Source of the DNA: Streptomyces niveus
GTDB taxonomy: Bacteria > Actinomycetota > Actinomycetes > Streptomycetales > Streptomycetaceae
Direction: 5' to 3'
Length of the DNA: 64,000 bases
Assembly (NCBI RefSeq): GCF_002009175.1
Contig: NZ_CP018047.1
Location: forward strand, 1,240,001-1,304,000
Position 1 is the first letter of the stretch, and each line of letters opens with the position of its first letter. Under the pieces are notes generated by a model. It did not search any database. It was given only the letters and a program-made list of their open reading frames with translations, and was not told the DNA's origin. Both the position numbers and the translations under genes were made by a program. Shown in pieces: positions 25,395 through 34,700 of this stretch.

Positions 25395-26204
25395 ATGGCA
25401 CGAGAGAGCGCCGTCTACACCCACGGCCACCACGAGTCGGTCCTGCGCTCGCACCGCTGGCGGACGGCGGAGAACTCGGCGGCGTATCTGCTCCCCGAAC
25501 TCCGTTCCGGGCTCGACGTGCTGGACGTGGGCTGCGGTCCCGGCACCATCACGGCCGACCTGGCGGAGCTGGTGGCGCCCGGCACGGTGACCGCGGCGGA
25601 CGCGGCGGCCGACGTGCTGGAGCGGGCCGCTGAGACGGTCGCGGCGCGTGGCCTGTCCAACGTCCGCTTCGCCGTCGCCGACGTCCACGCGCTGGACTTC
25701 CCGGACGACTCCTTCGACGTCGTCCACGCCCACCAGGTGCTCCAGCACGTCGGGGACCCCGTCCAGGCGCTGCGCGAGATGCGCCGGGTGTGCAGGCCGG
25801 GAGGCGTGGTCGCGGCGCGCGACAGCGACTACGGCGCGTTCACCTGGTTCCCGTCGTCGCCGGAGCTGGACGGCTGGCAGGAGCTGTACCGCCGGGTCGC
25901 CCGCGCCAACGGCGGCGAACCGGACGCGGGCCGCAGGCTCCGCTCCTGGGCCCGCCGGGCGGGCTTCACGGACATCACGTCCACGGCGACGGCCTGGTGC
26001 TTCGCCACCCCGGAGGAGCGCGCGTGGTGGAGCGGCCTGTGGGCGGAGCGGACGACGGCGTCGGTCTACGCGGAACTCGCGGTACGCGGCGGCCACGCGA
26101 CCGGCGAGCGGCTCGCCGGTGTCGCGGCGGCGTGGCGTGCCTGGGGCGCCGACCCCGACGCCTGGTTCATGGTCCCGCACGGCGAAGTCCTCTGCCGGGT
26201 CTGA
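25395..26204 (+). CDS. Class I SAM-dependent methyltransferase (UbiE-like)
   Basis: A 269-residue methyltransferase. Motif I is LDVGCGPGTITADLA, motif II region VVHAHQVLQHVGDP, and LREMRRVCRPGGVVAARDSD is motif III of the UbiE/COQ5 group. It probably methylates a small molecule; the target is unknown. GGGAG lies ten bases before the ATG. It is followed closely by the VOC gene. Confidence 0.9.
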   Translation: MARESAVYTHGHHESVLRSHRWRTAENSAAYLLPELRSGLDVLDVGCGPGTITADLAELVAPGTVTAADAAADVLERAAETVAARGLSNVRFAVADVHALDFPDDSFDVVHAHQVLQHVGDPVQALREMRRVCRPGGVVAARDSDYGAFTWFPSSPELDGWQELYRRVARANGGEPDAGRRLRSWARRAGFTDITSTATAWCFATPEERAWWSGLWAERTTASVYAELAVRGGHATGERLAGVAAAWRAWGADPDAWFMVPHGEVLCRV

Positions 26205-26232
26205 GGGTTGGGTCCTTCGAGATCATGGTCGC

Positions 26233-26260
26233 GGGTGAGGGTGCTTCGCTACCCTCACCC
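26233..26260. promoter_or_regulatory. 10-bp inverted repeat abutting the VOC start
   Basis: GGGTGAGGGT and ACCCTCACCC form a perfect inverted repeat with an 8-base loop, ending two bases before the ATG of the VOC gene. It contains TACCCT, a good -10 for a leaderless promoter. It could be an operator, or a terminator of the methyltransferase gene. Confidence 0.5.
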
Positions 26261-26262
26261 GT

Positions 26263-26622
26263 ATGGAAATCCTGGGAACCACGCTGCGCATCTGCGTCGA
26301 CGACCTGGAGACCTCGGTCGCGTTCTACGAACGGCTGACCGGTAGCCCCGCGCTCCGTTTCGAGCGCGGCGGGGTCTCCGTCGCCGCCGTCAGTTGCTTC
26401 CTGTTGATGAGCGGTCCTGCCGAGGAGATCGAGGTGCTGCGCAAGGTCACCGCCACGATCGCCGTCAAGGACGTCGACGAGGCGTTCGCCGCGCTCACGG
26501 CCGTCGGCGCCCAGGTCGTCGCGGGCCCGGTCCCCACACCGGCCGGCCGCAACCTGATCGCCGTCCACCCGGACGGCTCGGTCTTCGAGTACGTGGACCG
26601 CAACCCGGTCCAGAGCGGCTGA
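26263..26622 (+). CDS. VOC family (glyoxalase/bleomycin-resistance fold) protein
   Basis: A 119-residue protein with a single vicinal oxygen chelate fold: GTTLRICVDDLETSVAFYERLTG at the N-terminus, then KDVDEAFAALTAVGAQVVAGP, and HPDGSVFEYVDRNP at the end. Such proteins act as lyases, dioxygenases or drug-binding proteins, mostly as dimers. There is no ordinary ribosome binding site before the ATG, which fits a leaderless message. Confidence 0.85.
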   Translation: MEILGTTLRICVDDLETSVAFYERLTGSPALRFERGGVSVAAVSCFLLMSGPAEEIEVLRKVTATIAVKDVDEAFAALTAVGAQVVAGPVPTPAGRNLIAVHPDGSVFEYVDRNPVQSG

Positions 26623-26629
26623 CGAAGCG

Positions 26630-26662
26630 CCGGACGGGCCGCCACACGTGCGGCCCGTCCGG
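26630..26662. terminator. Bidirectional terminator hairpin
   Basis: A perfect 13-bp stem (CCGGACGGGCCGC and its complement) with a 7-base loop, between the convergent VOC and DUF5107 genes. Confidence 0.75.
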
Positions 26663-26673
26663 GGACTTGGGCG

Positions 26674-28665
26674 TCAGCCCGCCGCGGGCCGCATCCGGTA
26701 GTCGTACGCCTCCGGCAGCGGGTCGTCCGTCAGGGACGACCACACCTCGTTCAGCGTCTCGGCGCCCTCCCGGAGGTCCGCCACCTCGAAGCCCGCGTCG
26801 AACAGTGCGCGCGCTGCGGCCTTCTCGCCCTCGGCGACCAGGAGTTGGGCCTCGATCAGCCGGAACCTGCCGCGCTCCCGGATGCCGTCCGACAGGCGCT
26901 CGAAGATCCGGCGCGCGTCCAGTGGCCGGTCGACGGTGAGCAGCGCGGCGATCGCCTCGCGTGCCAGGGACGCCGTGGCCGCCGTCCAGGACTCGTCGTC
27001 CCCGCGCTCGCGGCAGAGGTCGTCGAAGGCTTCGGCGAACTGGTCGGCGGCCCGTTCCGGGTTGCCGCCCTCGCGGTCGGCGACAGCCAGGCAGCGGAGC
27101 AACGGCCAGCGGGACTGGGCGAGTTTGAGACCGCGTTCCCAACTCCGAACCGCCTGGGCCAGATCGCCCGCGTGCCACTGGGTGACGCCGAGGTGGTACT
27201 CGGTCAGCGGCTCGGCGGGCGCCGTCTCCAGCATGTCGCGCCAGTGCGGCGCGACGAGGGTCGGTCCCGGCGGGACGATCCCGTCCGGCTTGGGGAGCGT
27301 GCCCTGGGTGAACAGCTCGACCCACGGCGCCTGTTGCTCCCCGAGCATGGACTCGTCGAACGGTGTGCCGTGCAGTTGGTATCCGCCGCGCATCTCGCCG
27401 CGCAGGACTTCGAGCGCGCCCCAGCCCGAGCCGGTGGCGAGCCGTTCGCCGGGCTCGTTGTCCGCGTACGGCAGCCACGCCTCGTACGCGGCGTCCACAT
27501 CCGCGCGGGGCAGGGCGAGTTCGAGACGGTCGGCGACCTCCGCGCGGGCCGCGTCCCAGTCGGCGCCGTGGACCACGGCGGGGTCGGCTTCGAGCGGGCC
27601 GTACGACTCCAGCCAGCTGAAGTCGTCGTGGCCTTCGAGCTTGACGTGTTCGAGCTGGGTACGGGCGAGTCCGGCCTGGATCTCGGCGTAGCCGGGCGTG
27701 CCCGGTTCGGTGAGCCAGCGCTGCCAGCGCCGCCCGCCTCGCCCGGCGCCCCAGAGGAAGAGCTTGCGGCCGCGCAGGGTGTCCGTGGAGGTCTGGACGA
27801 GTCCGTGGCCGTCCGCGTCGAGCGAGGTGATCCACTTCCGGGAGTCGAGGGGGACCTCGTAGAAGTAGTCCGCGGGGAATTCGCCGCGCAGCGGGTACGT
27901 GCGGTCGGCGCCGTCGTGCTCGGGCACCGGGATGCGGCGCAGGCTCCGTTCGTACCCGAAGTGCCAGGCCTCTTCGGCGGGTGCGAGGACGCGGGTGTGC
28001 TCGTCCTCGGGGACGGCGATGTTGGACCACCAGTAGACGGGCGCCGGTCCCTGGTGCGGGTTCCGTATGCGGACGCCGACGTGCAGGAAGTCGGAGTCGT
28101 CGGGCAGCCACAGATCGACCTGGAACGGCAGGCCGCGCAGGGGCTCCCACTCCCAGAGCCGGACCATCTCGCCGCCGTCGGGCGCGGGGACGAGCGCGGC
28201 GTGCACGGGCGCGCAGGAGAGCGTGGTGTGGCCGGTGGCGCCGATGTTCCACTCGATGCCACCGGAGAACCAGGCCCCGTTGAGGGCGAAGTCGGCGGGC
28301 TGGAACACCGGGTTGCGGTAGAGCAGTTCGCGTCCGGTGGGCTTGTGGTGCAGGGAGTGGATCCGGCCGCCGAGGCCCGGCAGGACGGTGGCCCGCAGCC
28401 GGTCGTTCTCGATGACGATCGTGTCGAAGCCGGTGGGCTCGCGGTCGCGTCCGTAACCGTCGAGGACGCGGACCGGCAGCAGTGTGCGCAGCGGCTCGTA
28501 ACCGATCTGCCGTGCCATGTCGCGGGGCAGGTCCCGCTTGGCGCGTTCGTCGTACTGGTCGAGGGAGTGCGTCTCGTCGAGCGGCCGGAGCGCGGGCAGA
28601 GGGTTCTCCGGCCCCAAAGGGGCGGCAGGCAGGGTCAGTACGGCACGTCGCACGCTCGTGGCCAC
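26674..28665 (-). CDS. DUF5107 / TPR protein (sugar-mutarotase-like fold)
   Basis: A 663-residue cytosolic protein. Residues 60-330 carry the DUF5107 domain, which resembles the galactose mutarotase fold (NDRLRATVLPGLGGRIHSLHHKPTG split over several strands, and FSGGIEWNIGATGHTT). The C-terminal half holds TPR-like helices (EYHLGVTQWHAGDLAQAVRSWERGL, then paired helices to residue 640). Family members are found in carbohydrate loci and their activity is not established. The GTG at 28665 follows GAGG at seven bases. It is convergent with the VOC gene and lies 107 bp downstream of no same-strand promoter-like feature that I can see. Confidence 0.82.
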   Translation of the reverse strand: MATSVRRAVLTLPAAPLGPENPLPALRPLDETHSLDQYDERAKRDLPRDMARQIGYEPLRTLLPVRVLDGYGRDREPTGFDTIVIENDRLRATVLPGLGGRIHSLHHKPTGRELLYRNPVFQPADFALNGAWFSGGIEWNIGATGHTTLSCAPVHAALVPAPDGGEMVRLWEWEPLRGLPFQVDLWLPDDSDFLHVGVRIRNPHQGPAPVYWWSNIAVPEDEHTRVLAPAEEAWHFGYERSLRRIPVPEHDGADRTYPLRGEFPADYFYEVPLDSRKWITSLDADGHGLVQTSTDTLRGRKLFLWGAGRGGRRWQRWLTEPGTPGYAEIQAGLARTQLEHVKLEGHDDFSWLESYGPLEADPAVVHGADWDAARAEVADRLELALPRADVDAAYEAWLPYADNEPGERLATGSGWGALEVLRGEMRGGYQLHGTPFDESMLGEQQAPWVELFTQGTLPKPDGIVPPGPTLVAPHWRDMLETAPAEPLTEYHLGVTQWHAGDLAQAVRSWERGLKLAQSRWPLLRCLAVADREGGNPERAADQFAEAFDDLCRERGDDESWTAATASLAREAIAALLTVDRPLDARRIFERLSDGIRERGRFRLIEAQLLVAEGEKAAARALFDAGFEVADLREGAETLNEVWSSLTDDPLPEAYDYRMRPAAG

Positions 28666-28772
28666 AGGCAAACCTCGCTTCGCTCGCTGGGGCCGCCGGG
28701 GCTCGGTTGGCCGGCGCGCACCCGATGACCATGGAACACGGTCGAGTGCGCGCCGAACAGAGGACCTGGAGA

Positions 28773-29669
28773 TCAGTCTTGGGTGAGGGCCGCCACAACG
28801 ATGTCCGCGAGCAGCGCGCCGGCGGTGCCGTCGGGGTCGAGGTCGGGGTCGTAGATGGTCAGGTTGAGCCCGACGCAGCGGTCCGAACGCACCAGGATCG
28901 TCAGCAGTGTCCGCAGCTCGTCGGGGAGCAGCCCGCCGGGGTCGGGGGCGTCGACGGCCGGCATCACCTCGGGGTCGAGTACGTCCGCGTCGAGGTGCAC
29001 CCAGAAGCCTTCGGTGACGGGGAGTTCCAGCGTCTGGAGTACGGCGCCCGCGAGTTCGTCGGTGCCCCATCGGCGGAACTCGCCGACGGAGACGGTGGGG
29101 ATCCTCAGCCGGGCCAGTTCCTCGCGGTCCTCGTCGTCGTCGCGGATACCGAAGAGGCGCACGTCCTCGTCGCGGATGTAGGGGCGCAGCCCTTCGATGT
29201 CGCTGAGGTCGCTCTGCCCGCGCCCGGTGGCGATGGCCAGTTCCTCGCCGCCCGCCGCGCCGACGGACGGGGAGTTGCCGGTGTGCCGGAAGTCGGCGGA
29301 GCCGTCGATCGCGGCGATGCCGTACCGCCCGATCCGGCGCAGCGCGAGGGAGGCGCCGAGCTGGATGGAGCAGTCGCCGCCGAGTACGAGGGGGAAGTCG
29401 CCGGCCCGTACGTGGTGCTCGATGCGGTCCGCGAGCCTGGGTGTGTACGCGGCGATCGCGGCGGCGTTGAAGACCCCGTCGCCTTCCTTCCAGTCGCCCC
29501 GGTCGTAGCGCGGCGGGACGACGACCCCGCCCTCGAAGGCGCCGAGCCGCTGCACGATGCGCTGCTCGCGCATGGCGCCGGCGAGCTTGTAGCAGCCGGG
29601 TACGGTGCCGGGAGCGGGTGGCCGGAGGCCGAGGTTGGAGGGCGCGTCGATCACCACGATATTCCGCAT
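28773..29669 (-). CDS. Arginase-family (ureohydrolase fold) protein with altered metal ligands
   Basis: A 298-residue protein with the arginase/agmatinase/deacetylase fold. The three metal motifs are recognisable but two differ from active enzymes: VLGGDCSIQLG has Cys where arginase has His (GGDHS), and AAIDGSADFRH has Ser where DAHxD has His. HLDADVLDPEVMPAVDAPDPGG keeps both Asp ligands. Four of six Mn ligands thus remain, so activity on arginine or agmatine is doubtful. ATG 29669 is preceded by GAGG at nine bases; ATG 29678 abuts it and is unlikely. Confidence 0.8.
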   Translation of the reverse strand: MRNIVVIDAPSNLGLRPPAPGTVPGCYKLAGAMREQRIVQRLGAFEGGVVVPPRYDRGDWKEGDGVFNAAAIAAYTPRLADRIEHHVRAGDFPLVLGGDCSIQLGASLALRRIGRYGIAAIDGSADFRHTGNSPSVGAAGGEELAIATGRGQSDLSDIEGLRPYIRDEDVRLFGIRDDDEDREELARLRIPTVSVGEFRRWGTDELAGAVLQTLELPVTEGFWVHLDADVLDPEVMPAVDAPDPGGLLPDELRTLLTILVRSDRCVGLNLTIYDPDLDPDGTAGALLADIVVAALTQD

Positions 29670-29736
29670 GCGATCCATCCTCGGCGTCGTACGCTCGTTC
29701 TTCAATCTGGTTACTCGGTGAGAAGGCGGCACGTCC

Positions 29737-30084
29737 ATGACCACGCAGCACACGTATCGGGTGATCGTGCGCGGGACTTTCCAGGAGCTGACGGACGGGG
29801 CGCGGACGCGGTTGCTCGACGAGGTCGAGGAGCACGGGCTGAGTCGGATGCGGTTCACGCCCGAGGGGTCGCTGACCTACGACCGGGTGCTCAAGCACTT
29901 CTCGTTCCGCTACGTGGTGGTGTCCGACGCGGCCGACGGCGAGGAGATGGCGGCCGCGCTCGCCGAGGACCGGGCGGAGTCGGCGCTGAAGGCCCTCGGC
30001 GGCGGTGCGGGAGTGGGCTTCGGTGAGCTGCGGTCGTCGGTGACGGACATGGACACGATGAAGATCAACCGCAAGAGCCGCTGA
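29737..30084 (+). CDS. DUF6204 protein
   Basis: A 115-residue cytosolic protein of an actinobacterial family of unknown function (DUF6204 type). It begins TYRVIVRGTFQELTDGARTRLLDE and continues with FTPEGSLTYDRVLKHFSFRY and a final helix. It is divergent from the arginase-like gene, with 67 bp between the starts. The 228 bp downstream, up to the convergent S66 peptidase, hold no gene that I can support. Confidence 0.75.
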   Translation: MTTQHTYRVIVRGTFQELTDGARTRLLDEVEEHGLSRMRFTPEGSLTYDRVLKHFSFRYVVVSDAADGEEMAAALAEDRAESALKALGGGAGVGFGELRSSVTDMDTMKINRKSR

Positions 30085-30312
30085 GGCCCTCCCGGCGGGG
30101 TGTCGCGGTTGGGTGTCGCCGTGACTCGCGGATCGTGCCCGCGCTGATCGCCCCGGCGTTCGCGGGCGCACCGGGCCCCGCCGATGGCGAGGAAGTCCGA
30201 CGAGTGGCCCTCGTGGCAGAAGCCCACGCGACGAGCGTGCGCGGGCGACGCGGTGTTGGCGGCTGGACGTCGGCCTCCGGCCGGCGCGGGCCGAGTGGGT
30301 CGGAGGGCGCGC

Positions 30313-31278
30313 CTACGTCAGCGCCGGGGCGTCCAGGGTGAGGGTGGCGCCGGTGGGTGTCGCCTCCAGGACGGCGGGGACGCCCAGTGGCACCGTCAGG
30401 TTCGTCGGGCCGTGGCCGAAGCCCAGTTCCTCGACCACCGGGACGCCGAGGCCGCCGAGCCGGTCGAGCATCAGGGTCCGTACGTCGTCGTACGGGCCGC
30501 AGCCCGCCCAGGAGCCGAGCGCGACGCCGGCGACCCCGTCCAGCCAGCCGGAGCGCAGGAGTTGGGTGAGGATCCGGTCCAGCCGGTACGGCTCCTCCTC
30601 GATGTCCTCGATCAGCAGCAGCCCGCCGGCGGCGGAGGGCCGGGCGTGCGGGGTGCCGAGGTCGGCGGCGAGGAGGCTGACGCAGCCGCCGAGGGTGATT
30701 CCGCGGGCCCGGCCGGGGACGAGGGCGCGTGCCGTGTCCGGGCCGATGACCCGGACCGTCTCGGGTTCGAGGAGCGTCGCGCGCAGCGACTCCTGGGTGG
30801 CGGGGTCCTTGAGGAAGGTCAGCGCGGCGACCATGGGGCCGTGCAGCGTGGAGACGCCGGCCCGTACGGCGAACGCCTCGTGCAGCGCGGTGATGTCGCT
30901 GTAGCCGACGAAGGCCTTGGGGGTCGCGGCACGCATGGTGTCCCAGTCGAGCAGGTCGACCATGCGCTGGACGCCGTAGCCGCCCCGCGCGCACAGGACG
31001 GCTCCGATCGTCGGGTCGCACCAGGCGTCCTGGAGGTCGCGGGCGCGTGCCTCGTCCGTCCCCGCGAGGTAGTCGAACTCCCGGTGGGTGTCCAGGACAT
31101 GGGGTGCCACGACGGGATCGAGGCCCCAGCCGCGCAGGATGTCCAGGCCCGCTTCGAGGCGTTCGGCGGGCAGCGGGCCGCTGGGCGCGACGACGGCGAC
31201 CTTCGCGCCGGGCCGCAGCCGGGGCGCGCGTACGAGGGGAGCCGGGGGCGCGGCGGCAGGGTCGGGCGCGGGGGTCAC
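30313..31278 (-). CDS. S66 family LD-carboxypeptidase (LdcA/MccF-like)
   Basis: A 321-residue serine peptidase that cleaves the L,D bond of murein tetrapeptides in wall recycling, or detoxifies peptidyl compounds like MccF. The nucleophile region is AFVGYSDITALH, with CARGGYGVQRMVDLLDW before it; the catalytic Glu is in LLLIEDIEEEPYRLDR and the His in EELGFGHGP. It starts with GTG overlapping the S9 peptidase stop by four bases (GTGA), making it the last of four coupled peptidase genes. Confidence 0.9.
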   Translation of the reverse strand: MTPAPDPAAAPPAPLVRAPRLRPGAKVAVVAPSGPLPAERLEAGLDILRGWGLDPVVAPHVLDTHREFDYLAGTDEARARDLQDAWCDPTIGAVLCARGGYGVQRMVDLLDWDTMRAATPKAFVGYSDITALHEAFAVRAGVSTLHGPMVAALTFLKDPATQESLRATLLEPETVRVIGPDTARALVPGRARGITLGGCVSLLAADLGTPHARPSAAGGLLLIEDIEEEPYRLDRILTQLLRSGWLDGVAGVALGSWAGCGPYDDVRTLMLDRLGGLGVPVVEELGFGHGPTNLTVPLGVPAVLEATPTGATLTLDAPALT

Positions 31279-33290
31279 TTCTTCAGCTCCAGTACGGGGA
31301 CGTCGGGGCGGTCGATGCCGAAGGTCTGGGCGTACAGGGACAGTTCGGCCTCCAGCGCGCGGACCATGGTGTCCGTCCTGCGGAACCCGTGGCCCTCGCC
31401 CTCGAAGGTGATGTAGGCGTGCGGGACACCGCGCCCGGCCAGCCGTTCGAGGAAGCGTTCGCACTGGACGGGCGGGCAGATCACGTCGTCCAGGCCCTGG
31501 AGCAGCAGGAACGGGGCGGTGATCCGGTCGACGTGGTTGATCGGGGAGCGTTCGCGGTAGCGGGCCGGGACTTCGGCGACGGGGCCGACGAGTGATTCGA
31601 GATACCGCGACTCGAAGTCGTGGGTCCCGTCCTCGGCCCAGGTGGACAGGTCGAGGATCGGATAGATGACGGTGCCGCAGGCGTAGACGTCGGTGCCGGT
31701 GAGGGACGCGGCGCTGGTCCAGCCGCCCGCGCTGCCGCCCCGTACGGCGAGCCGCGCCGGGTCGGCGGTGCCTTCGTCGGCGAGGGCGCGGGCGACGGCC
31801 GCGCAGTCCTCGACGTCCACGACGCCCCACTGCTCGCGCAGCCGTTCGCGGTACTCGCGTCCGTAGCCGGTGGAGCCGCCGTAGTTGACCTCGGCGACGC
31901 CGAAGCCGCGCGAGGTGAAGTAGGCGATCTCCAGGTCGAGTACGAGCGGGGAGCGGCTGGTCGGCCCGCCGTGCGCCCACACGACGTACGGCGGGAGTTC
32001 GTCTCCGGGCATGGTGTGGTCGGGATTGTGCGGCGGGTAGATGTGGGCGTGGATCTCGCGGTCGTCCGGCCCGGTGAAGGTGCGGATCTGCGGCTCGGGG
32101 TAGTACACGGGGTCGACCGGGTCGTCGTGCGCCGAGCCGATGACCCGGGCGCGTCCGGTGGTCGTGTCCAGCTCCACGATCTCGGAGGCGCTGCGCGGGC
32201 TGGCGCCGACGCCGATCACCCGGGTGCCCCTGACCGCGAGCGTGGCGGCCCATTCGGTCCAGGGTCCCGCGGCGTCCGCGAGCTGGCCGGTCTCGGGGTC
32301 GAGTATCCCGAGCGTGGTGGAGCCCTTGCCGTGGACGACGGCGATCATGCCGTCGTCCATCGGCCGGAACCACTGGAGGCCGATCTTCCACAGCGGTCCG
32401 CCGAACTCCTCCTCGACGGCGGGGCTCAGCCGGGTCGGCGCGCTCACACCCAGGGGCGCCGACGCGTCGAGCCGCAGCCGGTTCAGCTGCCACCAGTCGC
32501 CGGGGTCGGAAGCGTAGATGAGGGAGCCGTCGGCGGCCCAGTCGGTCTGCGCGACGGATTCCTCGGGGCCTCCGGCTACGGTGCGCACCCTCTCGAAGGC
32601 ACCCGCCCCCGTGACGTCGGCGAGCAGCAACTCGGTGCCGTCCCAGGGCATTCGGGGGTGGTCCCAGGCGATCCACGCGACGTGCCGGCCGTCCGGTGAC
32701 ACGCGGGGGCCGGTGACGAAGCGGTGCCGGTCGTCGGAGAGTTCGGTCACGGCGCCCCGGTCGTCGGCGGCCGAGCCGTCCAGCGGTACGGCGGCGACGA
32801 CGCGGCGGACGTCGGTGGGTGCCTCGCCGGTGAACTCCTCAAGTACGCACCAGACCTGGCCCGAGTCGAGGCGTACCTGCGGATCGGCCCAGCGCAGGGT
32901 GCCGGTCAGCCGGCCGTCCGGCGCGGGGGCCGGGGTGAGCGGGCGCGGGGGCGCGTCGCCGTCCGGCTCGTAGGCGTAGAGCCGCTGGTCGGGGAAGTGG
33001 GCGAAGACGACGAGGGTGGAGCCGTCGGCCCGTACCGCCCCGTCCCAGGGTTTGCCGCCGTACTCGATGACCCGGCTGCGGACGTTCCAGGGGGCGGGCA
33101 GGACCGATTCCTCACGGCCGTCGTTCCGGCCGCGCACGAGTGCGCGCCGGCCCTCCTCCGCGGGTCGCGGCTCCGTCCACCACACCTCGTCGCCGACCGT
33201 TCCGACGAACTCGGGCCGCCCGTCGTGCGAGGCGGCGAGCGCGGCGTCGATCGGGGACGGCCACGAGCCGTAAGGCTTCGGCTGCTCCAT
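31275..33290 (-). CDS. S9 family prolyl oligopeptidase-type peptidase
   Basis: A 671-residue cytosolic peptidase of the dipeptidyl/acylaminoacyl-peptidase type. An N-terminal seven-bladed propeller (WIAWDHPRMPWDGTELL and similar blades) covers residues 1-390, and an alpha/beta hydrolase domain follows. The triad is visible: Ser in RGGSAGGWTSA, Asp in QGLDDVICPP and His in EGEGHGFRR. ATG 33290 follows GGGAG at a good distance; a TTG two codons upstream is less likely. It starts 13 bp after the M20 gene. Confidence 0.92.
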   Translation of the reverse strand: MEQPKPYGSWPSPIDAALAASHDGRPEFVGTVGDEVWWTEPRPAEEGRRALVRGRNDGREESVLPAPWNVRSRVIEYGGKPWDGAVRADGSTLVVFAHFPDQRLYAYEPDGDAPPRPLTPAPAPDGRLTGTLRWADPQVRLDSGQVWCVLEEFTGEAPTDVRRVVAAVPLDGSAADDRGAVTELSDDRHRFVTGPRVSPDGRHVAWIAWDHPRMPWDGTELLLADVTGAGAFERVRTVAGGPEESVAQTDWAADGSLIYASDPGDWWQLNRLRLDASAPLGVSAPTRLSPAVEEEFGGPLWKIGLQWFRPMDDGMIAVVHGKGSTTLGILDPETGQLADAAGPWTEWAATLAVRGTRVIGVGASPRSASEIVELDTTTGRARVIGSAHDDPVDPVYYPEPQIRTFTGPDDREIHAHIYPPHNPDHTMPGDELPPYVVWAHGGPTSRSPLVLDLEIAYFTSRGFGVAEVNYGGSTGYGREYRERLREQWGVVDVEDCAAVARALADEGTADPARLAVRGGSAGGWTSAASLTGTDVYACGTVIYPILDLSTWAEDGTHDFESRYLESLVGPVAEVPARYRERSPINHVDRITAPFLLLQGLDDVICPPVQCERFLERLAGRGVPHAYITFEGEGHGFRRTDTMVRALEAELSLYAQTFGIDRPDVPVLELKK

Positions 33291-33302
33291 GCCCAACTCC
33301 CT

Positions 33303-34700
33303 CTACGCGGTCTGGAGATAGTGGTCGAGGACGCGTACCCCGAAGTGGAGGGCGTCCACGGGGACGCGCTCGTCGACGCCGTGGAAGAGGGCCTGGTAGT
33401 CGAAGCCGACGGGCAGCTTGAGCGGCGAGAAGCCGTACCCGGTGATGCCGAGGCGGGAGAACTGTTTGGCGTCGGTGCCGCCCGACATGCAGTACGGCAC
33501 GACGTGCCCGGCCGGGTCGAACGCCTCGACGGCCGCCCGGAGTTTGCCGAAGGTCGGGGAGTCGACCGGTGCCTGGAGGGCGACTTCGCGGTGGTGGAAC
33601 TCCCAGTCGACGTCGGGGCCGGTCAACTGGTCCAGGGTGGCGCGGAATTCGTCCTCGGTGCCCGGCAGCATCCGTCCGTCGACGTAGGCGACGGCCTGAC
33701 CGGGGATCACATTGACCTTGTAACCGGCTTCCAGGACCGTCGGGTTGGAGCTGTTGCGCACGGTCGCCTCGACCAGCGCCGCGGCGGGGCCGAGCTTGGC
33801 GAGCAGGGCGTCCGCGTCGAAGTGTTCGGAGTGGACGTCGGCGTCGATGCCGTGCAGCGCGGCGATCTCCTTGAGCGCGGCGCGGACGGTCGGGGTGAGC
33901 CTCAGCGGCCATTCGTGCTGGCCGATGCGGGCGACGGCGGCGGCGAGCCTGCTGACCGCGTTGGCCCGGTTGACCTTCGACCCGTGGCCCGCCCTGCCGC
34001 GCGCGGTGAGTCTGAGCCAGCCGGTGCCGCGCTCGCCCGCCCCGACGGGGTAGAGCGCCATGCCGGGTCCGGCGTGGAAGGTGTAGGCGCCGGACTCGCT
34101 GATGCCCTCCGTACAGCCCTCGAACAGCTCCGGGTGCTGGTCGGCGAGGAAGCCGGAGCCGTCGATCGCGCTGGCCTCCTCGTCGGCCGTGTACGCGAGC
34201 ACGATGTCGCGGCGCGGCCTGACCCCGGACCGGGCCCAGGCGCGGACGACCGAGAGGATCATCGCGTCCATGTTCTTCATGTCGACGGCCCCGCGGCCCC
34301 AGACGACGCCGTCCCTGACCTCGCCGGAGAAGGGGTGCACGGACCAGTCGGCGGGCTCGGCCGGTACCACGTCCAGATGACCGTGGACCAGCAGCGCGTC
34401 GGCGTCCGGGTCGGTGCCGGGGATGCGCGCGACCACATTGGTGCGGCCGGGGGTGCGTTCGAGGAGCGTGGGCTCCAGTCCGGCCGCCGCCAGCCGCTCG
34501 GCGACGTACTCGGCGGCGGGGCGCTCGAAGCAGTCGCCGTCGCCGCGGTTGGTCGTGTCGATGCGGATCAGCTCGGAGGTGAAGGTCACCACCTCGTCCA
34601 GGGCCACCGTGTCGATGGCGTCGGCCCGGTCGGCACGCGTGTCCGCGGGCTCCGTGCCGGGCGAACCGGCGGGCGTGTTGTCGGGCGTCATGTCAGCCAT
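33303..34700 (-). CDS. M20 family metallopeptidase
   Basis: A 465-residue di-zinc exopeptidase or deacylase of the ArgE/DapE/CPG2 group. Metal ligands sit in LLVHGHLDVVPA, GRGAVDMKN, YTADEEAS and the final SGGTDAKQF; a dimerisation lid domain lies in the middle. M20 enzymes of this shape act on dipeptides or N-acyl amino acids. ATG 34700 has GGAG seven bases upstream and overlaps the M55 gene end by 8 bp; ATG 34691 is an alternative. The first 30 residues are an acidic, Asp/Ala-rich lead. Confidence 0.92.
   Translation of the reverse strand: MADMTPDNTPAGSPGTEPADTRADRADAIDTVALDEVVTFTSELIRIDTTNRGDGDCFERPAAEYVAERLAAAGLEPTLLERTPGRTNVVARIPGTDPDADALLVHGHLDVVPAEPADWSVHPFSGEVRDGVVWGRGAVDMKNMDAMILSVVRAWARSGVRPRRDIVLAYTADEEASAIDGSGFLADQHPELFEGCTEGISESGAYTFHAGPGMALYPVGAGERGTGWLRLTARGRAGHGSKVNRANAVSRLAAAVARIGQHEWPLRLTPTVRAALKEIAALHGIDADVHSEHFDADALLAKLGPAAALVEATVRNSSNPTVLEAGYKVNVIPGQAVAYVDGRMLPGTEDEFRATLDQLTGPDVDWEFHHREVALQAPVDSPTFGKLRAAVEAFDPAGHVVPYCMSGGTDAKQFSRLGITGYGFSPLKLPVGFDYQALFHGVDERVPVDALHFGVRVLDHYLQTA

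Noticed and set aside
29910..30227. 105-codon minus-strand frame with Cys and His residues
   Set aside because: Mostly antisense to DUF6204, no ribosome binding site, no recognised family.
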